Assembly: GCA_019400425.1 (NCBI GenBank)
Contig: JAFREE010000120.1
Span: 1 to 64,000 of the forward strand
Reading direction: 5' to 3'
Origin: Hymenochaete sp. R1
Lineage: Eukaryota; Basidiomycota; Agaricomycetes; Hymenochaetales; Hymenochaetaceae
DNA: 64,000 nucleotides
Of this stretch, positions 54,548 through 64,000 are shown in pieces. The first letter of the stretch is position 1. Each line of letters begins with the position of its first letter. The notes below the pieces were generated by a model. The model was not told the DNA's origin, searched no databases, and saw only the letters and a program-made list of their open reading frames with translations. The position numbers were made by a program, and so were the translations under genes.

Positions 54548-54955
54548 ATGGGAAATCACCATTCGCGCTTCGACGAACCTCCCCGCAGGCGTCATGGTCT
54601 TCTAGGTAGCCTCCTTCACGGCCGACATAGCGGAGGTGGTGGCGGTTATGGCTACGGATATGGCCCAGGCGGGGGAGGCGGAGGTGGATACGGAGGAGGA
54701 TATGGAGGTCCTGGGGGACATGGAGGCCACGGAGGACATATGGTTCGTACAGTAATCAATATCATACCTTTTTAAATACTAATTGGAATCTCGTCGATGC
54801 AGGGTGGACCTCCCGGGCATCATCATCACGGAGGAGGACCAGGCTTTGGAGGGCCTGGTGGATTCGGAGGACCAGGAGGCGGGTTCGGTGGGCCTGGGGG
54901 AGGGGGTCCTGGAGGTGGGGGTCCTGGAAGTGGACCTGGAGGGGGTCGATGGTAG
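54548..54955 (+). CDS. Glycine/histidine-rich small protein with N-myristoylation-like start
   Basis: Two exons, 54548-54742 and 54803-54955, giving 115 aa. The N-terminus MGNHHSRFDEPPRRRHG has Gly at 2 and Ser at 6, fitting the N-myristoyltransferase consensus, followed by a basic cluster that could help membrane attachment. The rest is almost only Gly with Tyr, Pro, Phe and His: GYGYGYGPGGGGGGGYGG, a HGGHGGHM stretch, then after the intron GPPGHHHHGGGPGFGGPGG and similar repeats. The intron separates a Gly/Tyr half from a Gly/Pro/Phe half. No family was recognised; such compositions favour phase separation, metal binding by His, or membrane-edge scaffolds. The strong promoter suggests abundance. 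Confidence 0.7.
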
Positions 54956-55738
54956 TATGAATTTTAACGACTAGTACTGTCATGCGTGAGCTTCGACATC
55001 TTGTTCTTGAGAAGCGCATCTAACCACTCACCACCTATAACCATTAGTTCTCTGACTTTATGACCCTTCTTTTCTCTCCTTTTCGGCTCACCTGAATTTC
55101 CTCTTGACAATACTGCATTTATCATAATTTATCCACCAAGTCAGTGACCTGTATCATGTATTTTCACTCACTGTTGTGCAACCTATTCATTGTTGTAATC
55201 GTCTGGTCCTTGTGTAATATCAGGATGCCATGGGCGGCCGCGGAGCGTTTGAAACATGAACATGGTTGTTGAGCACGAGTGTCACAAAATACGCCATTTT
55301 AAGCCAGATAGGAAGCAAGATGGCGATACAACATTTGCGTTGCTCACTCCGCCATCTATATTTCCTCAGTTTCTCCGTATTCTTCATGATCAACACAATT
55401 CTAGCCCAGGCCCAGATGATAAAACCCGATGAACTCGGATCTCAAGGAAAGCGGCAAATTTTGCTCACAGGAGGCATGTCTCAGGTCGCAAATTGACTGA
55501 GAGAATCGATGTCAATATTACACCTTTTCGTCGGGATCGACCTCGGACATTTTCCACCACCGCCAGGCGCATCGTAAAACCATTCATGTGCAAATTTCGC
55601 TCGATGATGGTCAAGTTGCATGCTTCTAAATCGCTTGCGATGACGATTCTCCGAGGATTTCATAATCTAGCAGTCCGCTGACCACCGCTCCCAACTTTGG
55701 TCTCTTTTTCGAGACGTCAACGATTCTGAATAGCGAGG
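54956..55738. other. Intergenic region with a small secreted-peptide-like frame
   Basis: A 58-codon frame from ATG 55320 to 55496 (MAIQHLRCSLRHLYFLSFSV...) has a hydrophobic stretch ending in AQAQ like a signal peptide. It may be a small secreted peptide gene or the decayed start of another gene; support is weak. The rest looks non-coding. Confidence 0.3.
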
Positions 55739-58126
55739 ATGACCGTCGCCATCATGAGATGGGTCTCGAAGGGTGCGTTGGTGTTGGCCGCCTCGCTTGT
55801 TATCGGCACGATCTTGGCGAGGGGGACGATCATCACGACGGATAGAACTGTTGCGGTGAACCAGGCGTTCGACTACGTTATCGTCGGCGGTGGACTATCG
55901 GGATTGACTGTAGGCAATAAGGTGCGTCTGTGTATTTATATTAAGTGAAAGGAAAGCGCTCAATCCGTGTGTGGTACAGCTGAGCGGCGAAGGGTACACC
56001 GTGCTGGTCATTGAAGCTGGGCCGGATGCCCAGAACGTCTCTGGTGTTTACAATGCACTCAACTTGAGCAGCCTTGTGTGTATTACTTCTGGTTGATTGG
56101 TGCTAGGTTATCGCTAACTTCGGTCATCATTGTAGAATGGATATTGCAACTGGAAGTACCCTGCGTATGCGGAGAATGGGACGACGTTGTCGTGGACGAT
56201 AGACAGCGGGGCTTGTCTTGGTGGTTCGACTTCCAGTACGTTTCCTTTCCCAACGTATCCTGTAGTTCCAGTCTTGAAAACGCTCGCTTGCAGTCAATGG
56301 AATGGTCTGGTACAGGCCGACAGAAGCAGAGATCAACCAGCTCGAGGCATTGGGCAACCCAGGCTGGAATTGGAATGTACTTGAGCCTGTAAGTCCTGTC
56401 CTGCGCTCTTTTACTTGACGATGGCGTTCACAGTGCTCATGAAGTATATGGAAATGATCGAACGTAACATACCTCCCGATGCGAGCCAAATTGCAGATGG
56501 TGCGTCTTACGATCCAGCCGTGCATGGGTTCAATGGCGTTGTGAACACGTCCTTTCCTGTGCGTATTCCCCGTTCTCTCGAAAATGAAGCCCACATTTCT
56601 TCTTAGACTCCAATGCGGATCCCTGAAGCCCAGAGGCTCTACAAGGAAGCACTTCCTCTCACTTTCGATGGACTAGCCATAGGCAACGACCTATCTAATC
56701 GAACCTCTGTCGTCTCCGCCTCCACTTCCTGGACGATCTGGTACGATCCCGTCGCGAACATCACTCGTCGTTCATCCGCTGCGTTCGCGCTTCTATACGC
56801 TGAAAGCCAACAAAGAGATACACTCACCGTTCTTGTTGAACACAAGGTCGATAAAGTGCTTTTTGAGAGCGAAAACGACTTGACGGCAAAGGGAGTGAGG
56901 TTCGGAAATGAGAGCGATGGCGGCCTGTATGATGTCTGGGCAAGGAAGGAAGTTTTATTGGCTGCCGGGACGTTGGCAAGCGCGCCAATCCTTGAGCGAT
57001 CTGGGATAGGCAGGGAAGACGTGTTGAAGACCGTTGGAGTTGGGCAGGTTGTAGACCTTCCTGGAGTTGGGGCGAATCTTTGTGTAAGTCCTTCAGTCAT
57101 CTTCGACTCAGATACCTTATTCCATGCTATTCCATTTAGGATCAACCCGGGACTCAAACATCCGCGTTGGTGGCAGAAGCGTACCAGAACGACACCTCGC
57201 TGATCGATGACGTGCCTTTGTTCGCACCTGACATATCTTTGGTCAATGTCAACGAGATATGGGGCACTAGTAAGCGTTGCTTTAGTGGAATGAGCAAATG
57301 GGACTTTTATAATGATTGGAATCATAGATGCTACATCATATTTTAACAGCTTGAGCTCTCCCAATCATTTGAGGTCTCGCGCACAAGCGCTTGTCAACGC
57401 CGGAGCGTCGCCATCCATAGAGAGCGCCCAAGCAATCCTTTCCGCCGCGATTGATCTCATAGTCAATGCAAAATGTAGGGAGATTTTTATGCCTTTAGGT
57501 ATCGAGCTCCAACTCACGTCCTTGTCATCACCTCAGTACCTGTGGCAGAGTTTATAGGGGAAAGCTACCCGACCATACTTTCTGCCGTCTTCTGGCCACT
57601 TACGCCTCTCTCCCGCGGTCATATCCATATCAACACCTCATCGCCATTCTCCCCACCTATCATCACTCCACGCTTTCTCACTGATGCTTTCGATCAATCC
57701 GTTGCTGTCGCCATATCCCGCCGTTCGCGGACTCTTTTCCAAAGCGCGCCGTTTGAAGGGATAGTAGCGGATGCCTACTATAATCCGGGACCAGAGACAG
57801 TAGGAAAGGACGCGAGCGATGAAGAGTGGTTGAGATGGTATGTGAGTACGAGCTATGGAGCAAGCCATTGGATTGGAACCACGTCAATGTTACCGAGGGA
57901 ATTAGGCGGGGTCGTTGATCCGGAACTGAGGTGAGATTTAACATCTTTCGAGAAGAGAGATCAGAACTGACGTGGGTTATCTTTCCGTATGTTCAGGGTT
58001 TATGGAACGAAAAGCCTCCGTATTGTCGATGCTGGAATATTGCCTTTCGAAGTTACCTCGCACACCATGTCAACCGTGTATGCCATTGCACAGAAAGCTG
58101 CAGATCTTATACTTGCCGATGCATAA
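55739..58126 (+). CDS. GMC-family FAD oxidoreductase (alcohol/aryl-alcohol oxidase type), secreted
   Basis: Ten exons: 55739-55921, 55980-56075, 56136-56235, 56294-56388, 56445-56558, 56607-57083, 57140-57269, 57328-57474, 57537-57930, 57997-58126 (621 aa). The N-terminus carries a hydrophobic signal segment (GALVLAASLVIGTILARG). FAD-binding Rossmann motif FDYVIVGGGLSGLTVGNK; VLVIEAGPD; the GMC signature 1 region ACLGGSTSINGMVWYRP; signature 2 GTLASAPILERSGIG; and the C-terminal catalytic zone ASHWIGTTSM with DAGILPFEVTSHTMSTVYAI. The family oxidises alcohols, sugars or aryl alcohols and makes H2O2, in wood-decay fungi feeding peroxidases. The pattern around the catalytic His pair is conserved. 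The ninth-exon acceptor (57536) was chosen because only there the frame reads VAEFIGES onward. Confidence 0.9.
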
Positions 58127-58550
58127 CACATTATCAGAACGTATGGATGCATTAATTCGTGAAGCAAGTTTACGTTTTAGCTTGAGGCATGCTCTTGCAT
58201 TTTGTTTCGGGACGACGAAGGACAATACTACTTCACTCGATTGGTTTGGTTTGGCCCGGATGCGTTTCTTTCCGCTAGGTATTGGGCTTGTCTATTTCTT
58301 CATTTTGTCTTGGGCCATTTTTTTCACTTTTTGAGTTCGCTGTGGCGCACCCCTGGCATGTACCCGATAGCGACGTTGATAATGTATCGTAAAATGAGAC
58401 CATGACAAATAGACTTCCGTAAAATAATCTTATTTTGAAGAAATTAGCGAGGCAGGGATAGCCAATGTTTGGTCTTGCTTCTTGAGTGTGAGGAGCGCTA
58501 CTAATTGGACATGGAAATAGAGAATGAGCCAAAAATTTAGACGGCATTAC
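58127..58550. other. Intergenic, GMC 3' region
   Basis: Nothing supported apart from the 3' end of the GMC gene and the transition into the ABC transporter remnant. Confidence 0.45.
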
Positions 58551-60535
58551 TGAGACGCTTACGATTTCAGCATCCGTGTATTCATCGAAGACATCAAGAT
58601 GTAACATCACCGTACCACTGATGGTTGGATCCCCTGTTTCGAAAAGCAGATTAATAAACAATGGCTGAAGCTGATTTCAAAAAGACGAAGCTTACGCGGG
58701 ATAATAGTCAAGCGACTCCTCAAGTCCGGCTACCTGATCTTTGAGACATCCAACCCATCTACAAGTATCCCCCCCCCCCCCCTCTCGGTTACTTCTACAA
58801 ATCGGAAGAACAATGAAAACGCAAGCGCACTCTTTCCACTTCATGTTCACTCGAAAACTTCGATCTTCTACTTGGCTTGTATGAAGCACATTGGGTGGGT
58901 AAGCTGCATGCGGACGAGGCTCGAGGACCTCCTGTGCCTCGTAAGTTTGGAGTCCTCTTTGGCACGCTCAATAGCAACCATCTATTTCTCCAACCCAACG
59001 AACTTCCACCCAGCAAAGAATAAGTCATGCGTGATCGTGGACGCAAACGCCAATGTGGACCCTGCCAGTCTCGTGTCCACTTGCGGGTTCAATAATGCCG
59101 CGACACCCGTGAGCCCCATAAACGCACCGTTGAGCAAGTCGAAGCGCACCGAGATCTAATGGTTAACACCCCAAAGCCCATGATACAGGTTCGTGTTGGT
59201 GTCAAAGTATGATAGCATGCCGAGCATGAACTTGGATCCGGCGCCGAATGCGCGGAGAACTGGAACTTCCGAAATAGTCTCTTTGTAGACAGAATAGAGC
59301 GGCATCTGTGAAAAAGAATCGAATCGGCGCTTGTCACAGCTACATCGGCCGTAGACCTTGGCTTCGTTGTGGTAAAGCACACCAACGACGAGGACGCCGA
59401 CGAAGAAGCCTAGACTGCCAACGCGGGTGATGAAGGCGACAGTGATGAGGATAGAAGTGAAGTGCACGACGCCGTAGCCGATGTCGTCGGGAAGGCTGGA
59501 GTCGATATCCTCAAAGTCCTTCCGAAGCGGCTAAGGGGATGCCCGCGCGAGATGGTGTCGTGAAAACTTGGGGGAAGAGGAGGTTTGTAAGGCACAGTCG
59601 AGGCGTGGACAGAGCCTTCATATAGGATGATCCAACGGAAAGCAGGGGGAAATAACCCTACCGTTCTCCGTAACGATAGATCGAAACAGCAACAGCGATG
59701 CCAACGGTGAAGACGACCTGGTACCACCATAATCCTATCGCGGAAAAGTACTTCTCCGGAAACCACGCCCTATTCGTCCGACGGCGTGTTTCTCTTCGAT
59801 CAGCTCACGTAGAGGCCTTGTGGACTCCTGATCTGCAGAGCTTGTGCTATCGATACAATCCAAGTCTACACTTGAAGCATTGAAGGTCGAAGTAGCATTA
59901 GAAAATGGAATTGATCCATCATCCGAAGACTGTAACGAATTCGCCTCCCAATGGTCTTCCTTGTGCCCCTCAAGTGGCACCTCAATTTTCCAACTCCCAT
60001 TTCTCTTTGCTGTCTTCGTCTTCATGATGATCGGAATGCACAATCCCTCATTATCCCTGCCATGACACCCAATGTTTTAAACTCAGCGTAACTACCCTCG
60101 AGGGTGACGACGGAAGAGACGATGACCATCACTAACTCCAGAGTGGTGAGAAGCAAGAAAGACAGCGGTGCGCTCGTGGTTTTTGGGTTGATCAACGCCG
60201 GGGTAGCCTATGACAATGATGGAAAGCATGAGGACGTAGAGAGCGTACGACGTTCGGAGGACTCTGCAATCGAGAGATGTCGGCCTCCCACCAGCAACGA
60301 CCACCCAACCGAGACCAACCATTTATAGCATACTCAGAGCAGCAGCGATGCAGGTAAGGAGGAATTTTCACAATCGTATCTGCGTTGTGGTTGAAAATAT
60401 CCATTAGAAATGATTTGCAAGCACATACGACTGCATGGACGCACAGTCTTGACTAAAATTGCTCCTCCCGGATAGGAAGGCCTTGTATAATAACCTCAGA
60501 TTTCGTGACCTGTACAAGGTCATCGATGTCAAGTT
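58551..60535 (-). pseudogene. ABCC (MRP-type) transporter remnant
   Basis: Minus-strand pieces in correct order for a full ABCC exporter. About 60440-60535: DIDDLVQ-like linker before the first membrane domain. Near 59790-59820: RELIEEKHAVGRI. 59690-59770: a WYQVVFTVGIAVAVSIYRYG membrane helix. 59160-59467: second membrane domain with KVYGRCSCDKRRFDS and SVYKETISEVPVLRAFGAGS. 58960-59155: SVRFDLLNGAFMGLTGVAAL. Near 58560-58650: nucleotide-binding-domain piece DPTISGTVMLHLDVFDEYTD. In-frame TAG stops occur at 59156-59158, where a Trp is expected, and at 58982-58984, and several frameshifts are needed. No Walker A, ABC signature or Walker B was found. A run of about 14 C lies at 58769-58782. 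The intact gene would export drugs, conjugates or metabolites; this copy cannot. Confidence 0.7.
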
Positions 60536-61322
60536 TGTCCACTGTCGTGAAAGAAAAGCTGAGTCTGGTGGTCCTTCTCACGAGCGTTGAGTGCAAGGGT
60601 AATGGTGACGACTATACACTGGCGGGCCCGAGGGTGGCTACTGGAAGCCGTAGAGCAGTTATTCTGACCAATTTCGCTGAAAGCCAACAACAGTCGGGAG
60701 TGTTTTGAGGAAGTGATGCGACCAGTATCCTTTTAAAATGGTGATGATAGTTGGAGGAAGATTCATGAGAGTCGCCGCCGTGTTTGCGAACGCATCCGCG
60801 TCCTTATTCAACTTCCGCTCTTGCGCCCATCTCTCACTGCATCCTCATTCTTTGGTGGCCTAGCGCAAGCGCTATAGAAATGTTCTTGTCTCTGCATCTG
60901 AATGTAATAGCGTACAAATGTAACCCCGACCACGAAGCCAGTGGTGCATCTCTCTGGCGCATCGAAGAGTGCGAAGCGTGAGAGACCTCGCACGTGATCT
61001 TGCATGGTCTCCCCTGGTACGAAACTTCAACTTCAACTTGTCGCAACTCAACTACTTCAGCAGAGCATCAGATGCCATCGATCCCACTCCCTTAACATCC
61101 TGACGGCATAGGACGACCAAACTTCGGCGCAGATGTAAACTCGGGTACACCGATTTTCCAATCACGTAGCGGGGACTCGGTAGCCAGGGATGAACACATC
61201 GGGGAGAACAACGAGTCCATTTGTCTCAGGCTGAATCGCGGTCAGCCCAACTACGCTACGCTACATAAACGCCCTCCCACCCTCTAAAGTTCCTTGCCCG
61301 GAGCCAACGACACGCCCATCCT
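60536..61322. other. Intergenic, possibly further ABCC remnant
   Basis: Short minus-strand frames (for example 60808-61005 with FALFDAPERC and VVGVTFVRYY) may belong to the N-terminal part of the same transporter or be noise. It contains the upstream region of the gene at 61323. Confidence 0.3.
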
Positions 61323-62895
61323 ATGTGGATCCCTTCCCTCCGCCCTCGTGACAGCCAATTCCCCTATAGTATCTGTTCTAGCCCAGACCGCGCAGAAGGA
61401 GGAAGTAGATGGCATCACTTGCGGGTTGCTCCCCTCCGTGTCACGGGGGCGACAATCGGGAGCAACGCTTTTGCGTACCCGTATGGTAGAGGCGGAGGCC
61501 ACGTTCAAGATATTCCTGGCGGCGGGCCATTCGGGAATCGGACGCAGGGTGGAGGGACGAGGCGGCAGGTGTACGGGACAAGGTGCGTATCCCAGTAGTT
61601 GTCCTTGCCTTCGTAAAAAATACAGAAATAATAATTTACTTGATATTGTGCTGGTAGGACGTATGGAAGTGGGTATACTGGACCTGGTACGAATACGGAA
61701 CGGCGTGGAGTGGACGGACGTGACTTTCCGTTCTATTTCTGGCCCGTTGTGTGGGGTCCACCAAGAGATGGCGCACCTTCATATCTTTACAGCACAGAGG
61801 TGCGTACATTACTATTCTCATCGAGACCCCGTTTCAAGGACATTGTGTCAATGACTTGCTTTGATTCTTCAGTATGGCGACGCAAACGACACCTCCCGTC
61901 CAGGAGGTGCCCTCACCATAGCCTCCTTCAATTACCCGTCGCTCAACTCAACCCTCCGTGTCATCTCGGACAACATCACTACCGCCTCTCTCCGCATAAA
62001 CATCACCAACTCCTGCTACTCACCTTTCCACATCTACGCAGCAGGTGCCGGCCTGGAGCCCATCATGCCTTTCAACCCCCTCAACTCGTACTCGAGCTCA
62101 AATCCAGATTCGAACACGAACGCTGCCTCTCTCGAACCCTTCAGAATACACCCCGAACAAGCTATCCAGTACTACCGAGCGAGCAGCATCGTGCTCACAT
62201 TGGACGCATACAACGATACTGCCCTGTTTACCTCAAACACGAGTTCAAGCTCGGAGGACAGTGACACTGATCACGCGCCCTTGCCCAAATGGGTAGACCG
62301 CTACCTGTTAGATTGCGTCAACCAAACCATCGGCCTCGCCGTACCCCTCACAAAAGGGCCTAAAGATCTCAGACTAGGCGATAAGATCTTCTTGGGCCTC
62401 TACGCTCTTCTGGGGGTTTCTTTTTTCCTCTTCCCGGTCTTCCTGCTACTTAAACGCAAGCTATTCCCGTCTGAATTTAAAGTGGCAAAAGACGGGGAAG
62501 AGGACGAGGACGAGGAAGACGAAACAGCAGAAGACGACTCCAAGATCCAAAGGTCTGATTCTGACTCGACGGTTGACCCGACAGAAGAAGGAAGCTACTA
62601 CTGCAAGTCCACTGGGACAGACCGACACTTGAACAAGGAGTCACAGCGCGCAGAAACAAAGGTAAAAGTCAAGGTGAAGGTGAAGGAGGTCAGATGGGCG
62701 GGCCAAACTCCAGGTACACGCAGTCTCGAGGAAATCAAGGAGTTGGACGAGGATAGCGAGGAAAGTCAAGTTAGTCAAAATATTGGAAGGAAGAAGCCGG
62801 TGGGGTGTTTCTCGGATGGACTCGACGGGCTCGAGAGGATCAGGACATTGTTTGAGGATAGGGAGGAACTCCAGCAGCGAAGGACTCCAAGGTGA
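61323..62895 (+). CDS. Conserved basidiomycete-type membrane protein, paralogue B
   Basis: Three exons, 61323-61582, 61658-61799, 61873-62895, giving 474 aa. It is the inverted paralogue of the gene at 37089-38285: GGGTRRQVYGTRTYGSGYTG, RRGVDGRDFPFYFWPVVWG, SYLYSTEYGDANDTSRPGGA, IQYYRASSIVLTLDAYNDTA and YLLDCVNQTIGLAVPL. Both introns fall at the same codons as in copy A. After the conserved, Asn-rich (likely glycosylated) part there is a transmembrane helix, IFLGLYALLGVSFFLFPVFL, then a Lys-rich border and a long acidic cytosolic tail (EEDEDEEDETAEDDSK). No clear signal peptide is seen at this ATG, so the true start may lie in an unseen upstream exon. Function unknown; the layout suggests a type I-like surface or endomembrane protein. 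Confidence 0.78.
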
Positions 62896-63517
62896 TGATG
62901 GTGACGATCCGGACGAGATGATCCAGTTTGCTTAACGTGTAGTGTGTCGACACAATCGGACTATCCGACAATCCTGTAGCATTCTTTCCCCTGTACATAT
63001 ATTCGAGCTTACGCTTGATCTATCCAATAAAAAGCTTCGCAGGCGATTCGGCAAGTCCTCGATCTCCAGCGAGGTTTGCGCATAACATATAATACATTGA
63101 GGCAAATCCTTGATATTGAATCATTCAATTCCGGCTCTTCACATCATACACGAACGACAAAAAGCACGCACGCTTCAAACCAAGAACTCATCAGATATGT
63201 ACAAAACAACATTCCAATTTATCACAATACATTATGTCGACAGATCCTTTATACTGCTAGTGTGTTACACGACCTCCAAGGCCAGGCCAAGCCAAATCCC
63301 AAGTCAATCCAGGGGGTCAAAAGGGGAAGAAAAGAGGTTAAGAGAAAAGAGGAAGGAAGGAAGGGAAAGTGAAATATGTATAACGGAGATGATATGTACT
63401 AGAATGTATTTGACATTGTTGCGTATGCGTTTTTGTGTCGTTCATTGGGTTTGGGTTTGGAAGACGGTTTCCTGTTTTCGTTGTTTGGTTGTAAGTGTAC
63501 GGGTGAAAGAAAAAAAC

Positions 63518-63559
<42 letters not shown>

Positions 63560-64000
63560 CAGGAAGTCAGAATCAAAACGAGAAGCTTGTAGTGGAAGCC
63601 TCGCAGGTGCCTTTGGTCCCGTGGCCTTTGGGAACGGGGCAGGGCAAGTGTGTAGACGTGCAGGCGGTGCACGTAGGTGCACGTCAGGAAGATGAGAAGA
63701 GGCAGCGGAAGAACGACGAAGAAAGGTAATGTAGAAGGAAAAAAGAAAGAAAAGAGAACGAATTCCTATATGTAACAATAAAATGTACCCATCCTCGAAA
63801 TCTCGAAATCCGATTCCGATTCCAATAGGGATATTATGAACAAATAAAAAGTATTCCAGACTTCGAAGACGAATGAAGAACAACAAAAAATGGCCAGAGG
63901 CAGCCAAAAAAAGCGTAGGTAAAAGTGAAAAGAAAGGGAAAACGTTGAATGAAATGAACTGAGGAGAGTAGTTGAAGACACAAAGTATGAAGTGGAAGGT
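62896..64000. other. Right-end stretch, no confident gene
   Basis: The 3' region of paralogue B, then purine-rich sequence with a GA microsatellite. The open frames over the repeat are low-complexity artefacts. An antisense gene ending beyond the window cannot be excluded. Confidence 0.5.
63519..63559. repeat. (AG)n microsatellite
   Basis: About 41 bases of AG dinucleotides with one A-run interruption. Confidence 0.85.

Noticed and set aside
51219..58126. P450 plus GMC oxidase as a secondary-metabolite gene cluster
   Set aside because: No terpene synthase, polyketide synthase, NRPS or prenyltransferase is seen nearby, so a cluster cannot be claimed from this window.
58982..59158. The two TAG stops in the ABCC remnant as evidence of repeat-induced point mutation
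   Set aside because: One site fits Trp to stop, but the second residue in the family is usually not Trp, so two sites are too few to claim a mutation bias.
63338..63907. 189-codon minus-strand frame
   Set aside because: It is driven by the AG microsatellite (Ser-Leu repeats) and has no domain.
1..64000. CRISPR arrays, bacterial operons, riboswitches or prophage
   Set aside because: No regularly spaced repeats or bacterial-type gene arrangement; the intron structure shows a fungal nuclear genome.

Overview
The window looks like nuclear DNA of a mushroom-forming basidiomycete (Agaricomycetes). Genes are split by many short GT-AG introns, mostly 50-70 bp. GC is moderate. The gene set is fungal: GH47 mannosidase, secreted acid sphingomyelinase, GMC oxidoreductase, cytochrome P450, HMG-box factors, a DASH subunit and a small secreted protein. 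Exon models were built by reading splice sites and protein continuity by eye. For every multi-exon model whose exon coordinates are listed in full, the exon lengths sum to a multiple of three.

Left end (1-6.9 kb): this is the repeat-rich part. A short RGG-like/BED-finger gene ends at a 17-bp-armed hairpin next to an AT-rich block. A 2,082-bp non-autonomous hAT-like transposon lies at 3431-5512, with matching terminal inverted repeats, an 8-bp target duplication and palindromic ATCCGCGGAT subterminal repeats. Inside it is a decayed copy of a CaMKK-type protein kinase gene that still has an intron, so the capture was at DNA level. This is the main find.

Middle (6.9-36.6 kb), in order: a GH47 alpha-mannosidase (+) convergent with an acid sphingomyelinase-like enzyme (-); an HMG-box protein; phosphopantothenate-cysteine ligase; a two-RRM protein with a very long low-complexity tail; an IAH1-type esterase; a small secreted cysteine-containing protein; a head-to-head DAM1/LSM8 pair sharing about 220 bp; an RMD1/DUF155 membrane protein; and an NAD(P)-dependent reductase of the RmlD/MAT2B type.

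Right part (36.6-64 kb): a gene for a glycine-rich N-terminus/conserved ectodomain protein (-) has an inverted paralogue about 23 kb away (+). Between them lie a conserved hypothetical, a second and larger HMG-box regulator with a polyglutamine tract, an unrecognised acidic protein, a 17-exon P450 with a GC-AG intron, a glycine/histidine-rich protein with an N-myristoylation-like start, a GMC oxidoreductase, and the remains of an ABCC transporter carrying in-frame stops. The genes do not form one obvious biosynthetic cluster. P450, GMC oxidase and ABC-transporter remnant are adjacent, but no backbone enzyme is seen.
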